DNA of 64,000 nucleotides from Phycisphaerae bacterium (GCA_016873275.1 VGXO01000003.1:1-64000), one strand, 5' to 3'. Positions 52,594 to 61,553 are shown, numbered from the stretch's first letter. Numbers and translations: made by a program. Notes: generated from the letters alone by a model not told the origin.

Positions 52594-54609
52594 TCAGGAG
52601 CCCGGCTTCGGCACCGGCCCGGCGCCGCGGAAGAACTCGCTCGGCACGAGGCCCACCTTGTAGGTCTCCACGTTGCCGATGTCGCCCTTCACGAAGCGGA
52701 GCCACGGCGAGACGCGGATGAAGGTGTAGGGCTGGTCCTCGTGCACCACCTCGTGGAAGCGGTGCCAGATCATCATCCGCTCGTCCACGTCGAGGGTCCG
52801 GCGGATCGCGTCGATCAGCCCGTCCGCGTCCGCGTTCGACCACTGGATGAAGTTGTCGCCCTGGTCGAGGATCGAAGAGGAGTGCCAGATCTGCTTCGGA
52901 TCGCTCTCGGGCGACGACGCCGACCACGCCATCATCACCGCGTCGAAGTCGCGGCGCTTGAGCAGGTCCTGGTAGATCGACCAGTCCACGAGGCGGATGT
53001 TGCAGCGGATCCCGGCGCGGGTGCACTGCCCCTTCACGTAGCTGGTGATCCGCTCGACGATCTCGCCGCCGGTCGCCATGGTGAGCTCGAACTGGAACTC
53101 CTTGCCCTCCGCGTCCTCGAGGACGCCGTCGCCGTTGCGGTCCTCCCATCCCGCCTCGGCGAAGAGCGCCCTTGCCTGCTCGGGGTCATAGGGCCAGGGC
53201 TCGACGGCGGGATTCGCGGTCGGGCTCTCGGGGTTGTTGGGACCCGTCGAGACGATCCCGATGCCGTCGAAGATGTCGCGGATCATCCGCTCGCGGTCGA
53301 GGATCATCGTCATGCCGCGGCGAACCCGGCGGTCGTGGAAGGGCGTGAGCCGACCGTTGCGCGGACCGCACTGCCACGCGATGAAGCTGTAGCCCGAGCG
53401 CATGTTCACCCACTCGAGCGACCAGTTGTTCTTCTCCCAGTCCGGCTCCGCGCGGGTCTGGTTGAACTGCGGCGAGGTGGGGGTGAGCATGTCGCCCTCG
53501 CCGTTTCGGTACGCGACGAGCGACGCGAGGTCGTTGGTCACGGTCTTGTAGCGGAGCCGCTCGAGCGGCGTTCGCGGGCCCCAGAAGCGGTCGTTTCGGA
53601 CGATGACCACGTCCTCGCCCGGCGCCCACTGCCGCGCGGGATCGAGCGCCGGCATCTTGAACCCTCCGGAGCCCATGAGCAGACCCGTCGACTGGTTGAT
53701 GGTGGAGGGCTCGAACTGCGCGTAGAAGTGCTTCGGCAGCACGTAGATCCCGAGCGAGTACGCGAGGTTCGTGAAGAGCGCCTGGTTGAAGACGAACTCG
53801 ACGGTCTTCTCGTCGATCACCGTCACGTCCTCGATCATGTCGAGGGTCGAGCGCGAGCGCTCCGCCTCGATCTGGGGATTGAAGACGAAGTCCTTCAGCG
53901 TCCAGCGAACGTCCTCGGCGGTGACCGGGGCGCCATCGCTGAAGACCGCGTCGTCGCGGATCCGCACGCGGAGCCAGAGGCCGTCCGGATCCTGCTGCCA
54001 CGCCGAGGCGAGGCGACCGCGGATCGCGAGCGTCGCGGGGTCGTACGCGGCGAGCGAGTCGCAGACCTCGTCGATCACCCGCCGCCCGTAGACGTCCGAG
54101 GAGAGGTAGGGCGTCAGCTTCGCCGGCTGGGCGCCGAAGATCTCGGTGAACTCGCCGCCGACGCGGAAGCCGGGCACCTCGCGCGGATCGGAGGAGAACC
54201 GCCACGGCTCCTGCCACTCGATCGCGACGCCCGGTCGCGCCCAGGACTCGTCGCGGGAGGCGGTCGTCGCGGAGGGAGACGAGGGCGTCGAGGTCGGCGC
54301 CTGGCCGCTCCCCGCGGGAACGACCTCGGCGGGCGCGGCGCTCGCGGTGCCGCCACCCTGGATGATGACGTTCACCGGTCGCTGGAGGATGGCGGTCCGG
54401 AGCTCCGCCACCTCCTTCGCGAGGTCGCCGGTCTTGGCGGAGTCGCCGCCCGTGAAGAGGCTCGTCTCGAGGTCGCCGAGCCGCTTCTCGATGCGGAGCA
54501 GGACCTCCAGGTTCCGGTCGCCGGCGGAGATCCCGAGCCACACGCTCACGGCGACGACGACGAGGAGCACGAGGAGGACGAAGTCCTTCAGACCGAACCG
54601 GTTCTGCAT
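52594..54609 (-). CDS. Membrane-anchored extracellular solute-binding protein, family 5
   Basis: A 671-aa peptide-binding protein. Instead of a cleavable signal it has an N-terminal membrane helix (FVLLVLLVVVAVSVWLGI), a heptad-like segment (VLLRIEKRLGDLETSLF, KEVAELRTAILQ) likely forming a coiled coil, and a Pro/Ser linker. The SBP_bac_5 domain starts near residue 140: LTPYLSSDVYGRRVIDEVCDSL, DDAVFSDGAPVTAEDVRWTL, GIYVLPKHFY, and DRRVRRGMTMILDRERMI. ATG 54609 is chosen for the anchor; an upstream start at 54654 adds a polar leader. Confidence 0.93.
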   Translation of the reverse strand: MQNRFGLKDFVLLVLLVVVAVSVWLGISAGDRNLEVLLRIEKRLGDLETSLFTGGDSAKTGDLAKEVAELRTAILQRPVNVIIQGGGTASAAPAEVVPAGSGQAPTSTPSSPSATTASRDESWARPGVAIEWQEPWRFSSDPREVPGFRVGGEFTEIFGAQPAKLTPYLSSDVYGRRVIDEVCDSLAAYDPATLAIRGRLASAWQQDPDGLWLRVRIRDDAVFSDGAPVTAEDVRWTLKDFVFNPQIEAERSRSTLDMIEDVTVIDEKTVEFVFNQALFTNLAYSLGIYVLPKHFYAQFEPSTINQSTGLLMGSGGFKMPALDPARQWAPGEDVVIVRNDRFWGPRTPLERLRYKTVTNDLASLVAYRNGEGDMLTPTSPQFNQTRAEPDWEKNNWSLEWVNMRSGYSFIAWQCGPRNGRLTPFHDRRVRRGMTMILDRERMIRDIFDGIGIVSTGPNNPESPTANPAVEPWPYDPEQARALFAEAGWEDRNGDGVLEDAEGKEFQFELTMATGGEIVERITSYVKGQCTRAGIRCNIRLVDWSIYQDLLKRRDFDAVMMAWSASSPESDPKQIWHSSSILDQGDNFIQWSNADADGLIDAIRRTLDVDERMMIWHRFHEVVHEDQPYTFIRVSPWLRFVKGDIGNVETYKVGLVPSEFFRGAGPVPKPGS

Positions 54610-54693
54610 GGGTGAGTCCGAGGATCGAGGTGGCGGCGCCGTCGGATGCGTCACGTCCGCCGCGTCCGGCGGTGGATCCGGCGATCCCGCACC

Positions 54694-55713
54694 TTACGGC
54701 GTCCGGGTGGTCGGATCAAACCTCCGACGAAGGTGATCGCCGAGAAGATTGAGCCCCACCAGCGTCGCGGAGAGCGCGAGGCACGGCGCCGCGAGCAGCC
54801 ACCACCGGCTTCGGAAGGGATTCAGCTCCTGCAGTCCCTCGGCGGCGAGGTTGCCCCAGCTCGGCAGCGGCTCCCGCACGCCGATCCCGAGGAAGCTGAG
54901 GAAGCTCTCCGAGAGCATCGCGGCGGGCACGGCGAGGGTCGCGTAGACGAGCACCGGTCCCGCGAGGTTCGGCAGCACGTGCCGGAGCATCTGCCTCGTG
55001 CGCGGGATGGCGAGCGCCTCGCACGCCTCCATGAACGGCTGCCCCCGCAGGCTCAGCACCTGCCCGCGGACGATCCGCGCAAGCGTCAGCCAGCCGACCC
55101 CGCCGATCGCGACGAAGAGCGTGACGAGGCTGATCCACTGCCGCGAGGTCGAGTCGGGTCGCCAGCCGGACCGCTCGATCACGCCGTCCACCGCGATCGC
55201 GAGGAGCACCACCAGCAGGATCGAGGGGAGTCCGTACAGGACGTCGACCGACCGCATGAGGACCGCATCGACGCGTCCTCCCGCGAAGCCGCTGACCGCG
55301 CCGACCGCGGTGCCGAGGAGGAGGGCGATCGCCGCCGCGGAGGTCCCGACGGCGAGGCTCACCACGCCGCCGGCGAGCACCCGCGCGAGGACGTCGCGAC
55401 CGAGCCGATCGGTGCCCAGCGTGCTTCCCGGCACGAACTCCCCCGCCTCGATCGCCTCGCGGCGTCGGGTCGAGGACTCCGCGTCCTCCATCCACCAAGG
55501 GGCGAGCAGGTTGAGCTTGAGGTTCGCCGCCTCGAAGCGCCGCGGCGCCACGCCGCGCCCCGCGGCGTCGGGAAGCCGCTCGAACGTCCAGGGGATCGAG
55601 AGGAGGCAGGCCCCCGCGAGGAGCCCGAGCATCACCACGCCGACGCGCGCCGGCAGGGGCGCTCGACGACGACCGGTCGCGGCGACGGCGCCGCCCTCCG
55701 CGGACTCGGGCAT
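54694..55713 (-). CDS. Second OppC-type permease of standard size
   Basis: A 339-aa permease with one N-terminal helix (VGVVMLGLLAGACLLSIPW), a periplasmic loop containing LGTDRLGRDVLARVL, and the five-helix core with the EAA-like motif EACEALAIPRTRQMLRHVLPN and SFLSFLGIG. It is a normal-length OppC/DppC. Together with the enlarged OppC downstream, the cluster has two OppC but one OppB. It lies 84 bp upstream of the binding-protein gene and may belong to the same transcript. Confidence 0.92.
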   Translation of the reverse strand: MPESAEGGAVAATGRRRAPLPARVGVVMLGLLAGACLLSIPWTFERLPDAAGRGVAPRRFEAANLKLNLLAPWWMEDAESSTRRREAIEAGEFVPGSTLGTDRLGRDVLARVLAGGVVSLAVGTSAAAIALLLGTAVGAVSGFAGGRVDAVLMRSVDVLYGLPSILLVVLLAIAVDGVIERSGWRPDSTSRQWISLVTLFVAIGGVGWLTLARIVRGQVLSLRGQPFMEACEALAIPRTRQMLRHVLPNLAGPVLVYATLAVPAAMLSESFLSFLGIGVREPLPSWGNLAAEGLQELNPFRSRWWLLAAPCLALSATLVGLNLLGDHLRRRFDPTTRTP

Positions 55714-55749
55714 GAGGTCACGATACCGGCGGAGGCGGCTCGATCTGGC

Positions 55750-56619
55750 TCAGGGGACCGCGACCGGAGGCAGCGGCGGCGGCATCGGGCCGCGGTCCCG
55801 CGGCGCCGAGCGGTCCCGCCGCTCGCCGGGAACCCGCTCCCCCGACGCTGGATCGTCGGCGGGCGGGCGACCGCTCTCGATCGCCTCGACCATCGCGTCG
55901 ATCGACGCGGCGCGGGCGTTCGTGTCGGTGGCGAGCTCGTCCTTCATGCGGCGGAGCGCGTCGTCCATCGCCGCGAGCTCGAGCGCGCGGGTCCGGAGCT
56001 CGAGGTCGACCTGCTCGGTGGCGAGCACGCGGATCTGGGCGCGGAGCGCGCCGATCGCCTCCTCCTCCGCGCCGGCGCCGCGGAGCGCCGCCATCGCCTC
56101 CGAGAGGCGGCGAAGCTCCATCTGGTTGCGGAGCTCGGTGACCTTCAGCTCGTAGAGCTCGGGGTTCCGGCGACGGAGCATCGCGAGCGAGAAGAGCCGC
56201 CGCGCGTTGCTCGCGACCGCCCGCTCGAGCGCCTCCGGATCGGACGCCCGCATCTGCTCGAGCCGCTCGCCCCACTCGGGGAAGACCTCCCGCGCGACCT
56301 CGATGACCATCTCGACCTGCTCGGGCGTGAGCCGACGCGGCGAGCCGTCGCCCTCCCGCTCCCCGCGACCACCTCGCGGCCAGGGCGGGGCGCCGGGACG
56401 AGCACCTCGATCGCCACGCCGACGTTCCCCGCTCTCCGCCTCGCTCGGAGGCGCCGCCGGCGGAGACTCCGCGTGATCCGCCTGCCGATCCTGCGGTCTC
56501 GGCGGAGGAGGCGAAGGCTCCTGCGCCTTGGCGGTCGAGACCCCCGCGAGGAGGATCGCCGCGGCGAGGGAGGTCCGCGTCGGGCCGAGGAGCCGAGGGA
56601 ATCGCGAGGAGCCATCCAT
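55750..56619 (-). CDS. Spy/CpxP-like or heavy-metal-sensor-like periplasmic protein
   Basis: A 289-aa exported protein. The signal peptide is TSLAAAILLAGVSTAKA, then a Pro/Arg/Glu-rich disordered stretch to about residue 90. A helical domain follows (LTPEQVEMVIEVAREVFPEW, ARRLFSLAMLRRRNPELYELKV, LRAQIRVLATEQVDLELRTRAL). The RRNPELYEL region resembles antiparallel-helix chaperone or sensor folds such as Spy/CnrX. A Pro-rich tail ends it. Its start lies 3 bp after the stop of the anti-sigma candidate, so it is probably the third gene of a sigma operon. Confidence 0.7.
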   Translation of the reverse strand: MDGSSRFPRLLGPTRTSLAAAILLAGVSTAKAQEPSPPPPRPQDRQADHAESPPAAPPSEAESGERRRGDRGARPGAPPWPRGGRGEREGDGSPRRLTPEQVEMVIEVAREVFPEWGERLEQMRASDPEALERAVASNARRLFSLAMLRRRNPELYELKVTELRNQMELRRLSEAMAALRGAGAEEEAIGALRAQIRVLATEQVDLELRTRALELAAMDDALRRMKDELATDTNARAASIDAMVEAIESGRPPADDPASGERVPGERRDRSAPRDRGPMPPPLPPVAVP

Positions 56620-56622
56620 GGA

Positions 56623-57198
56623 TCACATCCCCTTCGCATCACGAAGGTCGCCGATGATCGCCTCGAACTCTGCGTCGTAGTCGTCGATCCGCGTGCGCCG
56701 CGCCTCGAGCACGGCAAGCGCCTCGACGCCGGACGCATCCGCGAAGTTGGCGGTCCACTCCGAGGCATCGACTCCGAGCATCGCGACGAGAAGCGGCTCG
56801 GCGACGCTCGGCGGCTCGTCCACGAGGTCGGCGGGTGGCGCCGGATCGACCGCGGGCGCCTCCGCGAGGTCCGGACCGGTCCGATTGATCGTCCACCACG
56901 CGCGACCCGCCCAGGCGAGGGCGAGCAGGATCGACGCCGCCATCGCGAGGCGGGCGAGCGACGGGAAGCGAAGCAGCTCGGTCCACGACGCGGACGAGGA
57001 GACCGACGACCCCGACCGGAGCGTCCGGCGGGCGAGGATCGCCGGTCGCGACGCCTCGAATGCCCGGCGTGCGAGGTCCTGCGGCGGGCGCGGACTGCCC
57101 GAGAGCGACTCGATGCCGCGGGCGAGCCGGCTCCAGCGCAGGTCGTCGCCCGCGTCCGGCGGAGTCCGAGGGTCACGGTTCGGGTCAGGGGTGTTCAT
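56623..57198 (-). CDS. Candidate anti-sigma factor with one membrane helix
   Basis: A 191-aa protein with a cytoplasmic N-terminal half (LRWSRLARGIESLSGSPRPPQDLARRAFEASR), one membrane helix (LARLAMAASILLALAWAGRAWW), and an acidic extracytoplasmic part. The order sigma factor, single-pass protein, periplasmic helical protein fits an ECF sigma/anti-sigma/sensor operon. No zinc-binding ZAS motif is seen. ATG 57198 is used; a longer frame to ATG 57312 overlaps the sigma gene end and remains possible. Confidence 0.7.
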   Translation of the reverse strand: MNTPDPNRDPRTPPDAGDDLRWSRLARGIESLSGSPRPPQDLARRAFEASRPAILARRTLRSGSSVSSSASWTELLRFPSLARLAMAASILLALAWAGRAWWTINRTGPDLAEAPAVDPAPPADLVDEPPSVAEPLLVAMLGVDASEWTANFADASGVEALAVLEARRTRIDDYDAEFEAIIGDLRDAKGM

Positions 57199-57304
57199 GG
57201 GAGGCGTCCGGGGTGATGGACGAGGTGGGGCAACGCCCCGGTCGCGGAGGCATTGCGGACGGTACGGACTCTTGACGCACGCGGGGCGACGCCCGCCGAC
57301 GCAA

Positions 57305-57892
57305 TCATGCAAGGTCCTCCATCTCCTCGGCGACGTCCGGGCCGAGCAGTTCCCGGAGCTTGCGGAGCGCCCGATGGTGCCGGGCGAGCAGGGTGCCGAG
57401 CGGCTCGTCGAGGAACTCCGCCATCTGCCGGAAGCTCAGACCGCCCACGTGACGCAGCTCGATGACCTGGCGGTCCGAGGGCGAGAGCCGCGCCATCGCG
57501 TCGGCGAGCGCCCGGAAGAGCCGCCGTCGATCGACCGGCTCGGGATCCCACCGCCCCGGGGCGATGCCCGTCAGGACGGAATCCTCCATCGGGGTCGCGT
57601 GCCGCTTCCGCCGACGCATCTCGTCGCGGAGGCGGTTCATGGCGATGCGGAAGATCCACGCCTCGAAGCGCCCGCTCTCGACGTACTCGTCGAGCTTCGC
57701 GGCGAGGGTGCAGAAGGTCGACTGGGTGATCTCCTCGGCGAGCTCGGCGTTGCCGCACTGCGCCCGGATCATGCCGAACACCCGCGGCGTGAACCACTCG
57801 ACGATGCGGCGCCACGCCGGCTCGTCGCCCTCCGCGGCGAGCTGCAGCGACTCCTGCACGGCTTCGGGGGTTGGGTCGTGGAGATCCGCCAT
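57305..57892 (-). CDS. ECF-type RNA polymerase sigma factor
   Basis: A 195-aa sigma-70-family protein with regions 2 and 4. Region 2 has PAWRRIVEWFTPRVFGMIRAQ, AEEITQSTFCTLAAKL and FEAWIFRIAMNRLRDEMRRR. Region 4 has LSPSDRQVIELRHVGGLSFRQMAEFLDEPLGTLLARHHRALRKL, the helix-turn-helix. The split GTLLARHHRAL resembles planctomycetal ECF groups. ATG 57892 begins the conserved part. It heads an operon with the anti-sigma candidate (start 106 bp downstream of the stop) and the Spy-like gene. Confidence 0.92.
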   Translation of the reverse strand: MADLHDPTPEAVQESLQLAAEGDEPAWRRIVEWFTPRVFGMIRAQCGNAELAEEITQSTFCTLAAKLDEYVESGRFEAWIFRIAMNRLRDEMRRRKRHATPMEDSVLTGIAPGRWDPEPVDRRRLFRALADAMARLSPSDRQVIELRHVGGLSFRQMAEFLDEPLGTLLARHHRALRKLRELLGPDVAEEMEDLA

Positions 57893-58018
57893 GCGCCGCT
57901 CGGTCCGGGACGCCGCCGCTTCCGCCTCGAGAGGATCGGCGGGCGCCCTCGCCTTCGGGTTCCCGAGGGATGGAACCGCCTCGCGGACCCGCGATTGCAC
58001 CCTCCGCGGGGTTCGGGA

Positions 58019-59506
58019 TCAGATCGGAATGTCGAAGCCGTCGTCGTCGGGGCGCGGGCGGCTGGGCGTCCGTGGGCGATCCACCACCACGCCCGCCGGC
58101 GGCGCGGCGTGACTCAGCGTCCGGAAGCGGGTCGTCGCGGAGTCCCAGGCGAGGTCGACCGTGCCGGTGGGGCCGTTTCGCTGCTTGGCGACGATCAGCT
58201 CGGCGACGCCGACCTTGTCGGGGTTCTGCTCGGCCCAGTCGGGCTCGGCGCGGTGGTAGTACTCCTCGCGGTGCAGCATGCAGACGACGTCCGCGTCCTG
58301 CTCGATCGAGCCGGACTCGCGGAGGTCGCTCATGCGGGGTCGATGCCCCTCGCGCTGCTCCGCCGCGCGATTGAGCTGGCTGAGGCAGACCACCGGCACC
58401 TCGAGCTCGCGGGCCATCGCCTTGATGCCGCGGCTGATCTCGCTGACCTCGAGCTGGCGGCTCTCCACGCGTCCTCCGGCGCTCATGAGCTGGAGGTAGT
58501 CGAGGAAGATCGCCTGGAGCCCGGACTTCTCCTTCATCCGCCGCGCCTTGGAGCGGAGCTGCAGCAGGGTGAGCCCGGGCGTGTCGTCGATCAGGATCGG
58601 CGCCGAGGAGAGCTCGTTGCACGCCGCCATGAGCCGCTGGTAGTCCTCCTGCCGGAGCAGGTTCCGCCGGAATCGCTGGCCGTCGATCTGCCCGCGCGAG
58701 CAGAGCAGGCGCTGCACCAGCTGCTGGCGGCTCATCTCCAGGCTGAAGAACGCGACCGGTCGCCCATCCATCGCGACGTTCTCCGCGAGGTTCAGGGCGA
58801 GCGCCGTCTTCCCCATGGAGGGACGCGCCGCGACGATGATCATCTCGCCGGGCTGCAGGCCGCTCGTCATCTCGTCGAGCTCGACGTAGCCGGTCGCGAC
58901 CCCGGTGATCGTGCGACCCTCGTTCTCCTCGAGCCGCCGCATCGTCTCGTCGAGGATCTGCCGGAGGTCGGTCATCACCGCCCGATCGCGGCGCTGGGCG
59001 ATCTGGAAGATCCGCTGCTCCGCGGACTCGAGCACCATCGACGCGCCGTCGCGGGAGTGGTGCGCCTCCTCGAGGATCTCGCCCGCGGCGCCGATCAGCT
59101 CGCGGAGGATCGCCTTCTCGCGCACGAGCTCCGCGTAGTGCACCGCGTTCGCGGCGCTCGGCACGCTCTCGGCGAGCTTGAGCACGTACTCGAGCCCGCC
59201 CACGTCGTCGAGGATGCCGCGGTCGGTCAGCCGCTGATGGAGCTGGACCACGTCCACGGCGCCGTGTCGGTCGTAGAGCTCGACGATCGAGTCGTAGATC
59301 ACCCGATGCGAGGGTCTCGCGAAGTCCTCGCCGCCGCGGAGCACCGTCACCACGTCGCCGACCACGCGGGAGTCCCAGAGGAGCGCGCCAAGCAGGCTCA
59401 TCTCCGCCTCGAGCGCCTGCGGCGGCAGCGACTGCATCAGGCGGGCGAGGTCAGGTGCAGTCCTCTCGCGGGCGGAGCGGAACGTCGACGGGAGCGCCTC
59501 GGGCAT
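58019..59506 (-). CDS. dnaB: Replicative DNA helicase
   Basis: DnaB unwinds DNA 5' to 3' at the fork as a hexamer. The 495-aa protein has the N-terminal helical domain (PQALEAEMSLLGALLWD) and the RecA-like domain: Walker A ARPSMGKTALALN, RPVAFFSLEMSRQQLVQRLL, Walker B AIFLDYLQLM, PVVCLSQLNRAAEQREGHRPRMSDLRESGSIEQDAD and the C-terminal KQRNGPTGTVDLAW. No intein is visible. The C-terminal 40 residues are Pro/Arg/Asp rich. Confidence 0.97.
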   Translation of the reverse strand: MPEALPSTFRSARERTAPDLARLMQSLPPQALEAEMSLLGALLWDSRVVGDVVTVLRGGEDFARPSHRVIYDSIVELYDRHGAVDVVQLHQRLTDRGILDDVGGLEYVLKLAESVPSAANAVHYAELVREKAILRELIGAAGEILEEAHHSRDGASMVLESAEQRIFQIAQRRDRAVMTDLRQILDETMRRLEENEGRTITGVATGYVELDEMTSGLQPGEMIIVAARPSMGKTALALNLAENVAMDGRPVAFFSLEMSRQQLVQRLLCSRGQIDGQRFRRNLLRQEDYQRLMAACNELSSAPILIDDTPGLTLLQLRSKARRMKEKSGLQAIFLDYLQLMSAGGRVESRQLEVSEISRGIKAMARELEVPVVCLSQLNRAAEQREGHRPRMSDLRESGSIEQDADVVCMLHREEYYHRAEPDWAEQNPDKVGVAELIVAKQRNGPTGTVDLAWDSATTRFRTLSHAAPPAGVVVDRPRTPSRPRPDDDGFDIPI

Positions 59507-59586
59507 CCTCTCATCATCGCCGCGACCGCCGCGCGGACAAGGTGGTCCGCCGACGCGACAGGATGTTCAGGGACCGCCGCTCGCGG

Positions 59587-59910
59587 TCACTCGTCGTCGG
59601 AGTCCTGGCTCGGATCGATCACGATCTCGCCGTCGAGGCTCTGCCGCATCAGGCGACCGAGCTTGAACTTGACCGTCCGCTTCGCCGGGACCTGCACCCG
59701 CTCGAGGGTCTTCGGGTTCTGGGCGAGCCGGGGCGCACGCTCCTTGATCTCGAACACCCCGAAGTCGCGGAACTCGAGGCGGTTCCCGCGCCCGAGCTCG
59801 TTGATCACGTGGTCAAGGAAGGACTGGACCGCCCGCTTCACGTCGGAGCGGCGGATCTGGGTCTCCTCGGAGATCCGGTCGATCAGTTCCTTCTTGGTCG
59901 TCGTCGCCAT
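59587..59910 (-). CDS. HU-family DNA-binding protein
   Basis: A 107-aa nucleoid protein. KKELIDRISEETQIRRSDVKRAVQSFLD forms the dimerisation helices. NRLEFRDFGVFEIKERAPRLAQNPKT is the beta-arm region with the family signature GxFxxxxRxxRxxxNPxT, here as RxAPRLAQNPKT. A roughly 15-residue acidic C-terminal tail (DGEIVIDPSQDSDDE) extends beyond standard HU. It could be HU or IHF-like. About 200 bp of noncoding sequence upstream should hold its promoter, including an inverted TCGTCC-GCT-GGACGA near 60040. Confidence 0.93.
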   Translation of the reverse strand: MATTTKKELIDRISEETQIRRSDVKRAVQSFLDHVINELGRGNRLEFRDFGVFEIKERAPRLAQNPKTLERVQVPAKRTVKFKLGRLMRQSLDGEIVIDPSQDSDDE

Positions 59911-60114
59911 GCACTCACCCCACTTCTCAGTTCCAAGCCTCGGAAGGCGCCTGCCGGTCGCACCAGTCCCTGCGACGACGGTCCCACGAGTCGATCCCAA
60001 CCGAGTAGATCAACTCAACCGTCCGATATCCGAGCTCGTCCGCTGGACGAGACTCGATCGAGTATGGGAGTGGATCAGGGGGTGGTCAAGGACAAGTCCG
60101 ACGGCAGCATGGAT

Positions 60115-61185
60115 TTAGGAGGTTTGTGCGGGGCGTCCGGTCCGCGGAACCACCTCATTGGATTGATCTCGGCGGATGGACTGCAGGAGTCGTTCGAGGA
60201 ACGCCTCCCGACCCTCGATCCATCGAAGCGAGAGAGAAGGCACGACCGCGGGCAGGCGACCTGACCAGACGCGACCCAGCTTGACCCAGTCCTTGGCGGT
60301 GGTGACGAGGCAGGACGCCCCGGCGGTCTCGACCGCTCGCTCGAGGCGGGCCGCCGCGGCGAGGTCGTAGTGCTGATGGTCCGCGGCGGGAAGATTCGCG
60401 AGTTCTTCCGCACCATGCTCCCGCACCATGGCTCGGAAGGAGTCCGGGTGACCGGTGCCGGACAGCGTCGCGACCCGGCGACCCCTCAGCCAATCCATGG
60501 ACGCGAGCTCCGGACCGGCCGTCCCGCGATGGATCTCGAGCAAGCTCCAGGCGTGGCTCGTCCATGCGACGGGAGGTCGTCCGTGAGCCCGCTCGATGCG
60601 GGACGCGAGGCGAGGGTCCACCCCGGGGGCTCGCGTGACGATCACCACGTCCGCGCGACGAAGCCCGCCCACCGGCTCGCGGAGCCATCCGGCGGGCACG
60701 AGCCGGTCATCGAGTCCCGGTCGCGTCGCATCGACCAGCACGACGTCGAGGTCGCGGGCGAGGCGACGGTGCTGGAAGCCATCGTCGAGGATCACGACGC
60801 TCGGCGGAGCAAGATCGACGCCCGACTCGAGGATCGCCCGTCGGCGATCGGCGCCGACGATCACCGGGATCGCGGGCAGCGCCTGGCGGTGCAGTTCCGC
60901 CTCGTCGCTTCGACCGTCGCGCGACTTGTAGCCGCGGAGCGCGACGATCGGACGCCGTTCGGCGGCGTCGAGCATCCTCGCCACCTCGGCGACCATCGGC
61001 GTCTTGCCGGTCCCCCCGAGGGTCAGGTTGCCGATCGAGACGACCGGACACGGGAGCCGCGCCACGCCTCGACCCGCGTCGAATCGTCGATTCCGGACCG
61101 CCACCGCCGCGCCGTAGATCCACGAGGGGAGCGCCCAGAGGATCGATGGACCTCCGACGGGCCCGCGGGCGATCGAGGAGGTCAC
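60115..61185 (-). CDS. lpxK: Tetraacyldisaccharide 4'-kinase
   Basis: LpxK phosphorylates the lipid A disaccharide at the inner membrane. The 356-aa protein has an N-terminal hydrophobic segment (ALPSWIYGAAVAVRNRRFDAG), the P-loop IGNLTLGGTGKTPMV (Gly58-Lys61), ALRGYKSRDG, VVILDDGFQHRRLARDLDVVLVDA, and the C-terminal FPADH-like block NLPAADHQHYD with VTTAKDWVKL. All are diagnostic. GTG 61185 overlaps the stop of the upstream membrane gene. Its presence implies a lipid A outer membrane. Confidence 0.93.
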   Translation of the reverse strand: MTSSIARGPVGGPSILWALPSWIYGAAVAVRNRRFDAGRGVARLPCPVVSIGNLTLGGTGKTPMVAEVARMLDAAERRPIVALRGYKSRDGRSDEAELHRQALPAIPVIVGADRRRAILESGVDLAPPSVVILDDGFQHRRLARDLDVVLVDATRPGLDDRLVPAGWLREPVGGLRRADVVIVTRAPGVDPRLASRIERAHGRPPVAWTSHAWSLLEIHRGTAGPELASMDWLRGRRVATLSGTGHPDSFRAMVREHGAEELANLPAADHQHYDLAAAARLERAVETAGASCLVTTAKDWVKLGRVWSGRLPAVVPSLSLRWIEGREAFLERLLQSIRRDQSNEVVPRTGRPAQTS

Positions 61186-61553
61186 GTCGCCTGCTCGCGT
61201 CGGGGCGAAGGTCCGACTCGCTCGATCAGTCGTCGACGCTCGCGTCGATGGAGCACCATCGTGCTGAGGACGTCCGCGACCGCCGTCAGCACGATGAGCA
61301 GCAGGATGCCCATGCACGCCACCCATCCGGTGACGTAGCCGACCGGATCGACCCGGTGATCGATGACGGCGGAGCACCAGACCAATCCCGGAAGCAGCAG
61401 CATCGAGAGCAGGATCGAGAAGCGGCGCAGGCGACGCGATGCCTCAGGAATCCCGGGTCGCTCGAGCCGACGCCAGTACCAGGCGCTCGCCGCGGCGAGC
61501 CCCACGGCGATCGCGACCGCCACGCCAAGAGGCAGGTCGGTCGAGGCGATCAC
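61182..61553 (-). CDS. Small three-helix membrane protein between maf and lpxK
   Basis: A 123-aa protein with hydrophobic helices at residues about 7-25 (LGVAVAIAVGLAAASAWYW), 45-63 (FSILLSMLLLPGLVWC) and 73-95 (GYVTGWVACMGILLLIVLTAVA), and a basic C-terminus (HRRERRRLIERVG). GTG 61553 overlaps the maf stop and its own stop overlaps lpxK, both as GTGA. No family recognised. The double coupling makes it a real gene; a link to lipid A assembly is only positional. Confidence 0.8.
   Translation of the reverse strand: MIASTDLPLGVAVAIAVGLAAASAWYWRRLERPGIPEASRRLRRFSILLSMLLLPGLVWCSAVIDHRVDPVGYVTGWVACMGILLLIVLTAVADVLSTMVLHRRERRRLIERVGPSPRREQAT

Noticed and set aside
51259-54615. A 1118-codon plus-strand open frame antisense to the oppB and binding-protein genes
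   Set aside because: His/Arg/Asp/Val-rich composition mirrors the reverse complement of GC3-rich codons; the opposite strand has clear transporter motifs.
56693-60118. A 1141-codon plus-strand open frame across the sigma factor, dnaB and HU genes
   Set aside because: Antisense to four well-supported genes, no recognisable domain, shadow composition.
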